Numbered from the stretch's first letter, positions 1-8,930 are shown. The stretch: DNA of 64,000 nucleotides from Sphingobium sp. Ant17 (GCF_000588875.1 NZ_JEMV01000018.1:18696-82695), one strand, 5' to 3'. The notes: a model not told the origin generated them from the letters alone. Made by a program: numbers and translations.

Positions 1-1218
1 TGGGTCGAGATGATCGCGGCTCTGGTCGACATAGCCCAGCCGCACGGTCGTACCGATATCGACTTCGCCGCTATCGGGCGTTTCCTGCCCCGTGATGATC
101 TTGAACAGCGTGGATTTACCCGCGCCGTTCGGTCCGATCACGCCGACGATGCCGCCCGGTGGCAGCAGGAAGGACAGGTCTTCGAACAACAGCTTGTCGC
201 CATAGGCCTTGCTGATGCCCTTGAACTCGATGACTTTGCCGCCCAGCCGCTCTGGCACCTGGATGACGATCTGTGCCTTGCCGGGCGAGCGGTTGTTCTG
301 CCCTGCGACCAGTTCCTCGAACTTCTTGATACGCGCCTTGGACTTGGTCTGACGCCCCTTGGTCCCGGCCCGAATCCATTCCAGCTCGTCGTTGATCGCC
401 TTCTGGCGGCCGGTGGCCTCGCGGTCCTCCTGCTCCAGGCGCTTGGCCTTCTTCTCCAGATAGGTGGAGTAATTGCCCTCGTAGGGGAAATATTTGCCCC
501 GATCGAGTTCGAGGATCCAGCCCACGACATTGTCGAGGAAATAGCGGTCATGGGTGATCATCAGCACCGCGCCCGCATATTCCTTCAGGTGATTTTCCAG
601 CCAGGTGACGCTTTCGGCATCAAGATGGTTGGTAGGTTCATCGAGCAGCAGGATGTCGGGCTTCTGGATCAGTAGCCGGGTCAGCGCGATCCGGCGCTTT
701 TCACCACCCGACAGATTTTCGACCGACAGGTCCGACGGCGGACAGCGCAGCGCTTCCATCGCGATTTCGAGCTGATTGTCGAGCGTCCAGCCATCGACCG
801 CGTCGATCTGCTCCTGCAACGTGCCCATTTCCTCCATCAGCGCGTCGAAATCGACGTCTTCGGGCGGATCGGCCATGATGTTGCTGATCTCGTTGAAGCG
901 ATCCATCTTGTCCGCAATCTCGCGGGCACCGTCCTTAACGTTTTCCAGGACATTCTTGTTGGGGTCGAGCTGCGGCTCCTGCGCCAGATAGCCGACGGTG
1001 ATATTTTCACCCGGCCAGGCTTCGCCCGAAAAATCGGTGTCGATCCCGGCCATGATCTTGATCAGGGTCGATTTACCCGCGCCGTTCGGCCCGACGATGC
1101 CGATCTTGGACCCGCGATAAAATTGCAGGTTGATGTTGCTCAACACCGGCTTGGGCGCGCCGGGGAAGGTCTTGGTCATGCTCTTCATGACATAGGCATA
1201 TTGCGAGGAGGCGGACAT
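1..1218 (-). CDS. ettA: Energy-dependent translational throttle ATPase EttA (ABC-F), 3' end cut by window
   Basis: The first 406 codons of an ABC-F ATPase are present; the family is about 555 residues, so the C-terminal quarter lies beyond base 1. The N-terminal ATPase has Walker A GPNGAGKS, signature LSGGEKRR and Walker B ILLLDEPTNHLD. A charged linker rich in K, R and E follows, and then a second Walker A GPNGAGKS near the left edge. The start is the ATG at 1216-1218, which reads MSASSQYAYVMKSMTKTF. EttA binds the ribosomal E site and gates the first elongation steps according to the ATP/ADP ratio; it has no membrane domain. It is divergent from the peptidase gene at 1321. Other ABC-F members are possible, but the short N-terminus and the linker fit EttA well. 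Confidence 0.93.
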   Translation of the reverse strand, partial: MSASSQYAYVMKSMTKTFPGAPKPVLSNINLQFYRGSKIGIVGPNGAGKSTLIKIMAGIDTDFSGEAWPGENITVGYLAQEPQLDPNKNVLENVKDGAREIADKMDRFNEISNIMADPPEDVDFDALMEEMGTLQEQIDAVDGWTLDNQLEIAMEALRCPPSDLSVENLSGGEKRRIALTRLLIQKPDILLLDEPTNHLDAESVTWLENHLKEYAGAVLMITHDRYFLDNVVGWILELDRGKYFPYEGNYSTYLEKKAKRLEQEDREATGRQKAINDELEWIRAGTKGRQTKSKARIKKFEELVAGQNNRSPGKAQIVIQVPERLGGKVIEFKGISKAYGDKLLFEDLSFLLPPGGIVGVIGPNGAGKSTLFKIITGQETPDSGEVDIGTTVRLGYVDQSRDHLDP

Positions 1219-1320
1219 GGCTGCTGCAGCTCCGAATGAAGACAGAGAAAGGATTTGGCGCGGAGTTAGCGGAGGCGGGACGCATTGGCAAATGGGTGAT
1301 GGCCAGCTACGCTCCCATCC

Positions 1321-2694
1321 ATGCAGAAAATCCGATCGGGCACGCTGGCCGCCCTCCTCCTTGGCAGCGCTTTCACCCCCACCCTCTCCCTCGCCGCCCC
1401 GGCAGATAGCGCCGCGATTCGCGAAGCGGCGCTCAAGGATGACGTCGCCTGGGACTTCACCGAAGGGCTGACCACCGAAGTCGGGCCGCGTCCGGCCGGC
1501 ACGCCGCAGGAGGCGCGGGCGCGCGACTGGGCGGTGGCCAAGCTCAAGGCGCTGGGGTTCAGCAATGTGCGGGCCGAACCCTATACCATGCCGGTATGGG
1601 TGCGCGGGCATGACGAAGCGAAGATCCTCTCGCCCTTCCCGCAAAATCTGGTGCTGGCGGCGCTGGGCAATAGCGGATCGACCACGGACAAGGGGATTGC
1701 CGGCGAAGTCGTCTATTTCCCGACCCTCGCCGATCTGGAAGCGGCCCCCGATGCGAGCCTGAAGGGCAAGATCGCCTTCGTCAGCCATGGAATGGAAGCA
1801 ACGCAGGACGGCTCCTCCTACGGCTATTTCGGCGCGGCGCGTCGGCAGGGGCCGAGCATCGCGGCGAAGAAGGGTGCGATCGGCATCCTCATCCGCTCGA
1901 TCGGCACGGACCATCACCGCATGCCCCATACCGGCGTTCAGATGTGGGCCGATGGCGTCACGCCGATCCCGGCCGCAGCGCTCTCCGTACCCGATGCCGA
2001 ACAGCTCGCCCGCGTCATTGCGCGCGGACAGCCGGTGAAGCTGCACCTCACCCTGACATCGAAAATGCTCAAGGATCAGCCATCGGGCAATGTCATCGCG
2101 GAAATTCCCGGTAGCGATCCGGCAGCAGGCGTGGTCGTCGCGGCCTGCCACCTCGATAGCTGGGACCAGGGTACCGGTGCCATCGATGACGCCAGCGGCT
2201 GCGCCATCGCAGCGGCCTCGGCTCTGCATGTCGCAAAAGCAGGCCAGCCCCGCCGCACCATCCGCGTGTTGATGGCGGGCGCGGAGGAAGTCGGCGGCGA
2301 CGGCGCACGCGCCTATTTCAAGGCACATGGTGCCGAGAAACATGCACTGGCGATCGAGTCGGATTTCGGTGCCGACCGGGTGTGGCGCGTCGATTTCAAG
2401 CTGCCGCAAGGGCATGAAGCGCTGGCAACACAGGTGGCCGACGCATTGGCTCCCTTAGGCATCGGTGCAAGCAGGCAGGAAGCCGGCGGCGGCGCGGATA
2501 TCGCGCCGTTGGTGCGGGCGGGCGTGCCCGTCATCGACCTGCAACAGGATGGCACACGCTATTTCGACCTGCACCACACGCCCGACGATACGCTGGACAA
2601 GGTTGACCCCGCCCAGTTGCGCCAAAATGTGGCTGCTTGGGCTGTCACATTGAACCTTATCGCCAATGCATCAGAATCCATGGGCGTTAACTGA
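1321..2694 (+). CDS. Secreted M28-family zinc metallopeptidase
   Basis: This 457-residue protein starts with a Sec signal peptide (hydrophobic to about residue 25, then an Ala-rich cleavage region). A PA-like insert occupies roughly 120-230 and a catalytic M28 domain runs from about 255 to 450. Plausible metal ligands are H277 in CHLDSWD, D289/D290 in AIDDASG, E322/E323 in AGAEEVGG, D348 in ESDFG, and H418/H419 in DLHHTPDDT. This order matches M28 aminopeptidases and carboxypeptidase-Q-like enzymes, which remove terminal residues from peptides using two zincs. It probably acts in the periplasm or outside the cell. It is transcribed alone, divergently from ettA. The substrate cannot be read from sequence. 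Confidence 0.88.
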   Translation: MQKIRSGTLAALLLGSAFTPTLSLAAPADSAAIREAALKDDVAWDFTEGLTTEVGPRPAGTPQEARARDWAVAKLKALGFSNVRAEPYTMPVWVRGHDEAKILSPFPQNLVLAALGNSGSTTDKGIAGEVVYFPTLADLEAAPDASLKGKIAFVSHGMEATQDGSSYGYFGAARRQGPSIAAKKGAIGILIRSIGTDHHRMPHTGVQMWADGVTPIPAAALSVPDAEQLARVIARGQPVKLHLTLTSKMLKDQPSGNVIAEIPGSDPAAGVVVAACHLDSWDQGTGAIDDASGCAIAAASALHVAKAGQPRRTIRVLMAGAEEVGGDGARAYFKAHGAEKHALAIESDFGADRVWRVDFKLPQGHEALATQVADALAPLGIGASRQEAGGGADIAPLVRAGVPVIDLQQDGTRYFDLHHTPDDTLDKVDPAQLRQNVAAWAVTLNLIANASESMGVN

Positions 2695-2850
2695 ACTTTT
2701 ATTGTAGACAACACCCCGTCGCGTGATTCTGTCGCTTCACCGACGCAGAAAAGCATTGATTTGTGCAGCGCACACGTTAATGCGGGTCGCTCGCGTAGGG
2801 TCACAGTATAAAGTGGCTGACGCGGCAAAATGCTATGGGAGCCGTACACA

Positions 2851-3063
2851 ATGAAGAAGATCGCTGTAGTTTTCGCTTCGGCCAGCCTGATGGCTCTCGC
2901 CGCTTGCGGTGAGACCCCGGCCAACGAAACCGCGAACGCTTCGAACGCCGTGGTTGAGAATGTCGTCGAGAACGCCATGAACGCTTCGGACAACGCCATG
3001 AATGCCGCCAACGCTGCCGATAACGCTGCGATGATGGCAAACAACGCTGCGAACGCGATGTAA
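2851..3063 (+). CDS. Small Asn/Ala-rich lipoprotein
   Basis: A 70-residue protein with a short signal peptide and lipobox LAAC, so the mature chain would begin at Cys19. The mature part is almost entirely Ala, Asn, Glu, Met and Val in near-repeats of the type NAxxNAxxNA. This suggests a helical, low-complexity surface-anchored peptide. The ATG at 2851 is chosen over an in-frame one at 2830 because the signal peptide begins there and GGGAG lies about 10 nt upstream. A strong terminator follows. Small lipoproteins of this composition are common in sphingomonads; no function is known to me. Confidence 0.72.
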   Translation: MKKIAVVFASASLMALAACGETPANETANASNAVVENVVENAMNASDNAMNAANAADNAAMMANNAANAM

Positions 3064-3087
3064 TCTTCGCGTCAGCGAGATTTCCGA

Positions 3088-3116
3088 AGGGCGGGCCTCA
3101 TGGCCCGCCCTTTTTG
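3088..3116 (+). terminator. Rho-independent terminator of the small lipoprotein gene
   Basis: A perfect 10-bp inverted repeat (AGGGCGGGCC with TCAT loop) is followed by a T run, 25 nt after the lipoprotein stop codon. Confidence 0.9.
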
Positions 3117-3168
3117 TTTGTAAGTCGATTGACGGCACGCACATTGGGCCGCTAAGGCGCATCGACGT

Positions 3169-3245
<77 letters not shown>

Positions 3246-3251
3246 CTTACC

Positions 3252-3992
3252 TCACATGATGCGCTGCACGATGATCCAGGCAGGAAAAGCTGCCAGCGCC
3301 AGGAACGTCCCCAGCGGCACGCGCGCACCGGCCGCCTTGGCCCGGCCCGTGACCAGCATCACCATTAGACCCGTCACCGACGCGATGAGCAGGATGAACG
3401 GCAAAGCCTGCCAGCCCATCCATGCGCCGAGCGCGCCCAGCAGCTTGGCATCGCCCAGGCCCAGCCCGTCCCGCCCCCGCACCGCCCGATAGCCCAGCGC
3501 AATGGCCAATAGAGCGCCATAACCTGCCGCCGCACCAATGGCGCGATCGACCGGGGTGACGTCGGTCGCCCACAGGCCGATGGTAAAGCCCAGAAAGGCC
3601 AGCGGCAGCGTTAGCGCATCGGGGAGCCAGAAATGCCGCCAGTCCAGCACCGCGAGCGTGAGCAGCAACCATCCGAACACAGCCCAGCCGATGCCACCCA
3701 AATTGGGCATCACGCCCAGCGCCAGCGCGCCGATCACCGCGCACCCCGCTTCGACCCGCCCATGCAACGGGTCGATCGCTGCACCACAGCTGCGGCATCG
3801 CCCGCGTTGGATCATCGCGCTGAACAACGGTATCAAATCCTGCGCGCCAAGCGTCCGCCCGCAGCCGTCGCAGGCCGACCGCCCGCGCATCACGCTGCGC
3901 CCCTGCGGCCAGCGCAGGATCAGCGTGGCGAGGAAACTGCCGAGAATGGCACCCACAAGGCCGCCGATCAGCGCCGCAACCGGCTCGATCAC
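3252..3992 (-). CDS. gspO: Prepilin peptidase / N-methyltransferase (type II secretion GspO)
   Basis: A 246-residue polytopic inner-membrane aspartic protease. It removes the leader of the pseudopilins GspG-K and methylates the new N-terminal Phe. The cytoplasmic zinc-binding loop is present (C41xxC44 and C66xxC69). The two catalytic aspartates are D117 (VLDWRHFWLPD) and D181 (GLGLGDAK). It is the last gene of the gsp operon and its start overlaps the gspN stop by 4 nt, which implies translational coupling. Family assignment is firm. Because no separate pilD is visible here, it may also serve type IV pili, but that is inference. Confidence 0.93.
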   Translation of the reverse strand: MIEPVAALIGGLVGAILGSFLATLILRWPQGRSVMRGRSACDGCGRTLGAQDLIPLFSAMIQRGRCRSCGAAIDPLHGRVEAGCAVIGALALGVMPNLGGIGWAVFGWLLLTLAVLDWRHFWLPDALTLPLAFLGFTIGLWATDVTPVDRAIGAAAGYGALLAIALGYRAVRGRDGLGLGDAKLLGALGAWMGWQALPFILLIASVTGLMVMLVTGRAKAAGARVPLGTFLALAAFPAWIIVQRIM

Positions 3993-4710
3993 AGCGTGCC
4001 GTCGACCTTGAGCAACTGCCCGTTGCCAACGGCCGCAAAGCCCGCAAGCCCCAGCGCCCCGGCCAGCGTCGGATCCGCCGTCTCCACCCGCATTTCAGCG
4101 GTATAGCGGCCCGACCGCCAAATGCGCAGGGTCAGCTTTTCCATGCCCGACTGGCTGATCAACGGCAGCAGCAACGCATCGCCATCGCAACTCACGACGC
4201 CCGAAAGCCCCTGCGTCAGGTTGAGGCCGGGAAATTGCCCCGCCATCCGCGCCCGCACACGCCCCTCGGCATGGCCGCAGCGATCGCCAGCGAAATAGGC
4301 AGTGACGTCCTCCAGCATCAGGCTCCCCACCGGCAGCGGCGCGAAGGTGCGGCCCAGCGGCACAGCGCCCGTCACATCGTCGATGCCGATCCGGCCAAAG
4401 CGACCGTCAAAGCACCGCCAATGTCGTCGGCCAACCCGTTACGCCGTTCTATGTCGAATCGCGCTCGGCCCGTCAGCAGGCCAATCGGTGACAGGCCCGC
4501 GCGCACGCTGCCCATCGGCATCTCGCCCAGCATCAGCTGGTCGATCCGCCCGCTCCACACCGTCCCCCGCACTTCCCGCGCGGCAACGCCCAGCCGCTCC
4601 AGCCCGGCAAGGCCAAGCGCCACGCGCATGGGCAGGAAGATCAGCAGGCCAAGCGCCAACGTGACCAGCAGGATGATCCGCATCCGGCGCGACAGGGTTA
4701 GCCCCATCAT
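3989..4710 (-). CDS. gspN: Type II secretion protein GspN, reading frame broken by one base
   Basis: Two overlapping frames together make a normal GspN of about 240 residues. The 4710 frame gives a cytoplasmic tip, one transmembrane helix and the first half. It stops at 4372 after GGALTVALAG. The second half (TGAVPLGRTFAPLPVGSL onward) is in another frame. Adding one base near 4395-4410 joins them as GGALTV-RFGRIGIDDVTGAVPL. GspN is an accessory inner-membrane protein found in a subset of type II systems. Its start overlaps the gspM stop (ATGA) and its end overlaps gspO. The break is probably a sequencing indel like the others in this window, but a true mutation is possible because GspN is often dispensable. 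Confidence 0.8.
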
Positions 4711-5195
4711 TGCCCATTTCCCCGCGCAAGAACGGCCTGCACCGCCACGCTGCCCGCCGTGGGGGCGGGCCGCGCGCTCATCGTGTCGACGCGCACACCC
4801 TGCGCTTCCAGCGTGGCAAGCCAGCTGAACAGCGCCACCGGGCGAACCGAGGCGATCGCGATGTCCATCCGGTCGGCCCCTTGCGCCTGCGCCCGTTCCA
4901 GCGTCAGTCCCGCCTCACCCGCGCTCTGGCCGACCAACTGATCGATCGGCGCGATTGGTCCTGCCGCCTGCGCGGTGCGGGGCAGCGCCTTCAATTGCTT
5001 GACGGCGGCGCGCACGGCCGAATTGCGATCGGTCGCCACGCGAAGGTCATCGCGCGCGGCGATCTGCGCCCGGTCGAGCGGCATCGCGACCCCGAACCAG
5101 AGGATCACGCCCGCCAGCAGCGCGATCATCACGCCCAGCATCACCTGTTCGCGCGCCGAGCGTTCGGCCCAGAGGCTCTTCATCCGTTCCATCAT
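4707..5195 (-). CDS. gspM: Type II secretion inner-membrane protein GspM
   Basis: A 162-residue bitopic protein. It has a short cytoplasmic N-terminus, one transmembrane helix at about residues 18-40 (VMLGVMIALLAGVILWFGVA), then a periplasmic coiled coil and small ferredoxin-like domain. GspM binds GspL and helps anchor the assembly ATPase GspE. Its sequence is poorly conserved, so the call rests on size, topology and position between gspL and gspN. ATGA overlaps join it to both neighbours. Confidence 0.85.
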   Translation of the reverse strand: MMERMKSLWAERSAREQVMLGVMIALLAGVILWFGVAMPLDRAQIAARDDLRVATDRNSAVRAAVKQLKALPRTAQAAGPIAPIDQLVGQSAGEAGLTLERAQAQGADRMDIAIASVRPVALFSWLATLEAQGVRVDTMSARPAPTAGSVAVQAVLARGNGQ

Positions 5196-6310
5196 GACCG
5201 CACCGTAATATCTGCCAGCGTTCGCCCGCCCGGATCCTGCGACGGGGTGGCCGTGATGGTGAAGCCCGCCGCCTGCAGCGCGAGCAACACGATGTTGATG
5301 TCATCGGCCTTTGCCGAGGCTAGCGTCGCGCGGACCATCCCGTCCGGGTCGCGCGACAGGCTGGTCAGCGCCACGCCCGGCGCGTCCTGCATCGCGCTCA
5401 GCAGTCCGGCGACCGGTGCGGTAAAGGCGCGTCCGCCCGCACCGCGCGCGGCAAGCTGCCCCTCCATTTCGGCCAGCGCCTGCGCCGGATCGCTAGCGCC
5501 CGGCAGCACTTGCTGCGCCTGCGCCAGACTATCCGCGTCGAGGCGGCTGGCCTCGCCATAATTTTTCGCAATGCCGATGAGCGCAATCAACAGGCTGGCG
5601 AGCAGGATCAGGCCACTCCAGAGGGCAATTCGCCCGATCACCCGCTGGTCGATCGACCGCCGCACCCGCTTGGCGAAATCGCCCTGGCGCAGGTCGAGCG
5701 GCGGATTGTCGAGCGCGGCAATGGCGCGCCCCTCGATCAAACCAGGCGACACATCGGCAATCGGTGCATCACCGACCAGTGCCCCCGACGCCATGTCGCT
5801 CGTCAGCGCCATGTCGACGCCACGCAGCACGGTTGCGCCGCCAATCTCCCCGCGCGCAAAGCCACTCTCCGGCTCAGGCAGCAACAAAGCGGCGGGGACG
5901 ATCAGATCGGGGTCCAACCCATGATGCTGCGCCCACAGCAACCAATGTTGCATGTCAGCCCGACTGGCGAGCGCAATGATATGCGGCCTGGCGGGGTCTT
6001 CATTGGCGCATGGGGCGGCGAACAACTGATCCGATGGTGCGATGCCGCCCGCCAGCGCCGCCAGCCGCGCCGCCGCCCTGCCCTGCCGCACCGGCAGGTC
6101 GGGATGAACGACCCAATGCAAAGCGACTAAAGCGGCGGGCGGCACCAACATGACCCGCGCCTGATCGGGCAAGGCCGCAATGCCACAGGCGGCGAGCCAA
6201 TTGGCGCCCACCCCCGACTGCGCCAACGCGCCGTCGATCACCCGCATCCACTGCGGCTCCGCCTCTTCCGCTTCGGGCAGGAAGACGATCAGGGCGTCGC
6301 GTGCGCTCAT
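5192..6310 (-). CDS. gspL: Type II secretion protein GspL
   Basis: A 372-residue protein with an actin-like cytoplasmic domain in the first ~230 residues, a transmembrane helix (IALWSGLILLASLLIALIGI) and a periplasmic ferredoxin-like tail. GspL recruits GspE to the inner membrane and pairs with GspM. The open frame extends upstream to 6670, but that part is a shadow of gspK. The real start is the ATG at 6308-6310 (MSARDALIVFLPE), which overlaps the gspK stop by 4 nt. Confidence 0.9.
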   Translation of the reverse strand: MSARDALIVFLPEAEEAEPQWMRVIDGALAQSGVGANWLAACGIAALPDQARVMLVPPAALVALHWVVHPDLPVRQGRAAARLAALAGGIAPSDQLFAAPCANEDPARPHIIALASRADMQHWLLWAQHHGLDPDLIVPAALLLPEPESGFARGEIGGATVLRGVDMALTSDMASGALVGDAPIADVSPGLIEGRAIAALDNPPLDLRQGDFAKRVRRSIDQRVIGRIALWSGLILLASLLIALIGIAKNYGEASRLDADSLAQAQQVLPGASDPAQALAEMEGQLAARGAGGRAFTAPVAGLLSAMQDAPGVALTSLSRDPDGMVRATLASAKADDINIVLLALQAAGFTITATPSQDPGGRTLADITVRS

Positions 6311-7296
6311 GCGCCCGCGCCCCAGCTGCGTCGCACGATCGTCGCCGGGTTCTCCCGCGCGTCGATCAGCGCGCGCTCCACCAATTGTGTTCCCCCGACA
6401 TTCACCGCCACGTCCACTTCGAAAAACCCCGTCGTCAATTTGACTTGTTCGCCCACTTCCTGTCCCGGTGGCGAGCCAGCAAGAGAAGGCAATTGCCAGA
6501 ATTGCCGCACGCTGCCGTAGCCGTCCGGTGGCCGCTGCGCCAGCAATTGCCGCGCCTGTGCCACCGACAATTCCCCCGGTAACAGCATCGCGAACAACGG
6601 TGCCTGCGTCGGCAGCAGCGTATTGATGTTGATCGGCGACAAATCCGTGACGGGCAGCGCGCAAACCCATGGCCGCGCCAGATCATAGATAGCGGGCGTG
6701 ATGCCGTTGACCGCGCGCAACTCGCTGGCATCGACCATCATGCGGTTCGCCGCGCGATAGGGGCGCGGGGCTTGCGCGTAGGTCTCATCCTCCGCGCCGC
6801 CGGGCTGGGCGACGCTGTCGCTGTCGATCCAGTCGGCCAGCGCAGCCGCGGCACCCTGCGCCTGGCGCGCATCGACACCCAGCGCCTGAAGCAAAGCCTG
6901 GAATTGCGATACGCCGATCGGGCGAACCTTCAGACTGGCCTCGCTCTCCCCCGTCACCACGCTGTTCAGATTGAAACAATTGCCGCCGTCAGTCACTCGC
7001 GCGGTCGCGATGCCGCCGGGAACGGGAATGCTCTGGGGCGTGCCCATCCATCCGCCCGCCAGCGTGATCTTGGCCGGATTGGCCGCGACCAGATCGCCAA
7101 TCCGCATTCGGGCAATGGCGGTCCCCGCGTCGGCATAGGCCCGCGCCTGGTCGATCGCGCCGCCATTGCCGGTCATGCGCGTGGCCAGCGCCACCCGTTC
7201 AAGCGCGGTCGCGGCGACGACGGACATGACCGCCACCAGCAGCAATACCGTCAGCAGCGCCGCGCCGCGTTCATTGGGTTTGCGCGGATCAGGCAC
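6307..7296 (-). CDS. gspK: Type II secretion minor pseudopilin GspK
   Basis: A 329-residue protein with a short prepilin leader ending NERG and then AALLTVLLLVAVMSVVAATALE, the hydrophobic pseudopilin helix. GspK lacks the Phe and Glu5 typical of other pseudopilins, as seen here. The large globular domain fits the tip pseudopilin that forms a complex with GspI and GspJ. It overlaps gspJ by 8 nt and gspL by 4 nt. Substrate: GspO. Confidence 0.92.
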   Translation of the reverse strand: MPDPRKPNERGAALLTVLLLVAVMSVVAATALERVALATRMTGNGGAIDQARAYADAGTAIARMRIGDLVAANPAKITLAGGWMGTPQSIPVPGGIATARVTDGGNCFNLNSVVTGESEASLKVRPIGVSQFQALLQALGVDARQAQGAAAALADWIDSDSVAQPGGAEDETYAQAPRPYRAANRMMVDASELRAVNGITPAIYDLARPWVCALPVTDLSPININTLLPTQAPLFAMLLPGELSVAQARQLLAQRPPDGYGSVRQFWQLPSLAGSPPGQEVGEQVKLTTGFFEVDVAVNVGGTQLVERALIDARENPATIVRRSWGAGA

Positions 7297-7990
7297 CGGT
7301 CGCCCCTTCGATAATCGGCTTCTCGATCGGGCCAGGCGCGACCAGGAAGCGCAACGTGACCGGCGGTTCGCCGGCCCGCGTCAACACCATCTCCACCGCG
7401 CGAGGGAGCAGGTCAGGCTGGGTCGGGGTCCAATCGTCCCGCCATTTGCCCTGCGCATCCCGAAATTTCAGGACGACCGCCTCGACATTGTCCAGCAGCG
7501 CCGCCGGTTCATCGCCCGCCGCGCCGTCCAACTGCGCATAGCTGCGCCGCTCCAGCCGCCCCTGCCGCACCCAATATTCGATCTTTTGCAGCGAAGGCCG
7601 CGGCAAATCGCCCAGATTGTCCCATCCGCCGCGCACGAACTGCATCACCGGCTGACTTTCCCCCTCGCCGTTCGCCCAGAAGGCCGGCGCGAGCGTGCCG
7701 CTCTCGGTACGCGTGATGCGCGGCACCGCCTGCCCCAGATCGCCCGCCAGCGCGCCGCCTGCCCGCTGGACCGCCGCCATATCATCCAGCCGCGCCTTGA
7801 TCTGCGCCTGCGCCGACACGCTATTGCCGAGCAGCAGAACGCCCGCACTGGCCAACATCGCAAAGATCATCAACGCGACGAGCAGTTCGATCAGCGTGAA
7901 GCCAGCGTCCGGACCATTCTCGCCGTTCGCTTCGAGCGACGTCGAGAAGCCGTCGCTCGACCCGAACGGATGGAGGCGCGAGGCACGCAT
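7289..7990 (-). CDS. gspJ: Type II secretion minor pseudopilin GspJ with REP-extended leader
   Basis: A 233-residue minor pseudopilin. The cleavage site is at G30/F31 followed by FTLIELLVALMIFAMLASAG, with the conserved Glu5. The leader is 30 residues rather than the usual 6-15, because a REP palindrome (7923-7969) is translated inside it (RLHPFGSSDGFSTSLEANGENG). The start ATG at 7988-7990 overlaps the gspI stop (TGATG). An upstream in-frame start at 8113 would run through gspI and is rejected. GspJ joins GspI and GspK at the pseudopilus tip. Confidence 0.9.
   Translation of the reverse strand: MRASRLHPFGSSDGFSTSLEANGENGPDAGFTLIELLVALMIFAMLASAGVLLLGNSVSAQAQIKARLDDMAAVQRAGGALAGDLGQAVPRITRTESGTLAPAFWANGEGESQPVMQFVRGGWDNLGDLPRPSLQKIEYWVRQGRLERRSYAQLDGAAGDEPAALLDNVEAVVLKFRDAQGKWRDDWTPTQPDLLPRAVEMVLTRAGEPPVTLRFLVAPGPIEKPIIEGATGA
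7923..7969. repeat. REP-type palindrome inside the gspJ leader
   Basis: The 47-nt element begins CCGTTCGCTTCGAGCG and ends CTCGACCCGAACGG, so its ends are inverted (CCGTTCG/CGAACGG). It belongs to the same CCGTTCG...GTCGA family as the elements at 8838 and 9360 and lies wholly within the gspJ leader codons. Confidence 0.8.
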
Positions 7991-8370
7991 CACTCCACCA
8001 CCCGCACAAAGCTCAGCACCACCGGCGATGCGCCGGGCTGTCCATCGACCGTCAAGTCCACCTGCAGCAGCCGCTGATCGTCGGTCGGCTTGACGATCCG
8101 GTGCCAACGCCAATTCCGCCCGCCATTGGCGACCGCGCCATCGTCTTCCCCCACGGAGGGCGGCAAGGGATCACTCTGCACCTCCACCATAAGGTTGCGC
8201 GCGACGATCTGGCCCAGCGCCTTGCTGTCGAGATCCGCGGCGGTGCGCAGGGTCACTCCCTGCAAACGCACCAAAGCCAGCGCCGCCAGACTGAACACAG
8301 CCAGCGCGACGAGCATCTCTAAAAGCGTGAAGCCCTGTTGGGCGGGGGCAAGGCGTTCCGGCTTACCCAC
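7990..8370 (-). CDS. gspI: Type II secretion minor pseudopilin GspI
   Basis: A 126-residue minor pseudopilin with a 13-residue leader ending AQQG, then FTLLEMLVALAVFSLAALAL with Glu5. Its leader is of normal length and free of REP sequence, unlike those of gspG and gspJ. It overlaps the gspH end by 8 nt and gspJ by 1 nt. GspI nucleates the tip complex with GspJ and GspK. Confidence 0.92.
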   Translation of the reverse strand: MGKPERLAPAQQGFTLLEMLVALAVFSLAALALVRLQGVTLRTAADLDSKALGQIVARNLMVEVQSDPLPPSVGEDDGAVANGGRNWRWHRIVKPTDDQRLLQVDLTVDGQPGASPVVLSFVRVVE

Positions 8371-8809
8371 CGACCATGACCTTCCCGGCCATATCGACCG
8401 TCACGGACACCCGCTCGCCTTCGCGCGCGAGGGTGACCTTCAGCGGATCGGTCGGCAGCCCTGTGCCATCAAAGCCGATCTGTTGCCGCCCGTCCCTGCC
8501 CACAAGCGCGCGGGTGCCACTTTTCCAGTTGGCGGTGACGAACGGCTTGTCCTCCAACGGCACCCATCGCCCCTGCTCGCGGCGCTGGAAGCCATAGCCC
8601 GACGCCGACACCCATAATCCCATCGGCGCGGCCGTGACGACCGCTTCGTCGCGCGCGGCGGCAACGCGCGCGGCAAAGCGGTCGGCATCCTCGATCACGC
8701 GCCCGCGCGGATCGGGGATGGCCATGACGACGGCAGCCGAAATGAAACCGATGATCGTCAGCACGACCATCAGTTCGACAAGCGTGAAGCCGCGTTGGGC
8801 GGAACGCAT
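8363..8809 (-). CDS. gspH: Type II secretion minor pseudopilin GspH
   Basis: A pseudopilin of 148 residues from the ATG at 8807-8809 (MRSAQRG/FTLVELMVVLTIIGFI), giving a normal 7-residue leader. An in-frame ATG at 8870-8872, inside the adjacent REP element, would give a 28-residue leader (MPRFSTALETNGWNERGFTP...). That version contains a second RGFT motif 12 residues before the real site. Neither start has a convincing ribosome-binding site, so the start is uncertain. GspH links the tip complex to the GspG shaft. Confidence 0.88.
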   Translation of the reverse strand: MRSAQRGFTLVELMVVLTIIGFISAAVVMAIPDPRGRVIEDADRFAARVAAARDEAVVTAAPMGLWVSASGYGFQRREQGRWVPLEDKPFVTANWKSGTRALVGRDGRQQIGFDGTGLPTDPLKVTLAREGERVSVTVDMAGKVMVGG

Positions 8810-8837
8810 CAAAGGCGTGAAGCCGCGCTCATTCCAT

Positions 8838-8922
8838 CCGTTCGTTTCGAGCGCAGTCGAGAAACGAGGCATAGCCGAGTTCAGCGAAGCTAAACGCTTC
8901 TCGACACGCTCGAAGCGAACGG
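8838..8922. repeat. REPIN (inverted REP pair) between gspG and gspH
   Basis: The two arms are CCGTTCGTTTCGAGCGCAGT (8838 onward) and, inverted, the complement ending CTCGAAGCGAACGG at 8922. They enclose about 30 nt. The element is 85 nt and starts 9 nt beyond the gspG stop. It is related to the elements at 7923 and 9360. Confidence 0.85.
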
Positions 8923-8930
8923 CGGATATG

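Noticed and set aside
5192..6670. GspL start at 6670
   Set aside because: The first 120 residues of that frame are a shadow of gspK; the ATG at 6310 overlaps the gspK stop as elsewhere in the operon.
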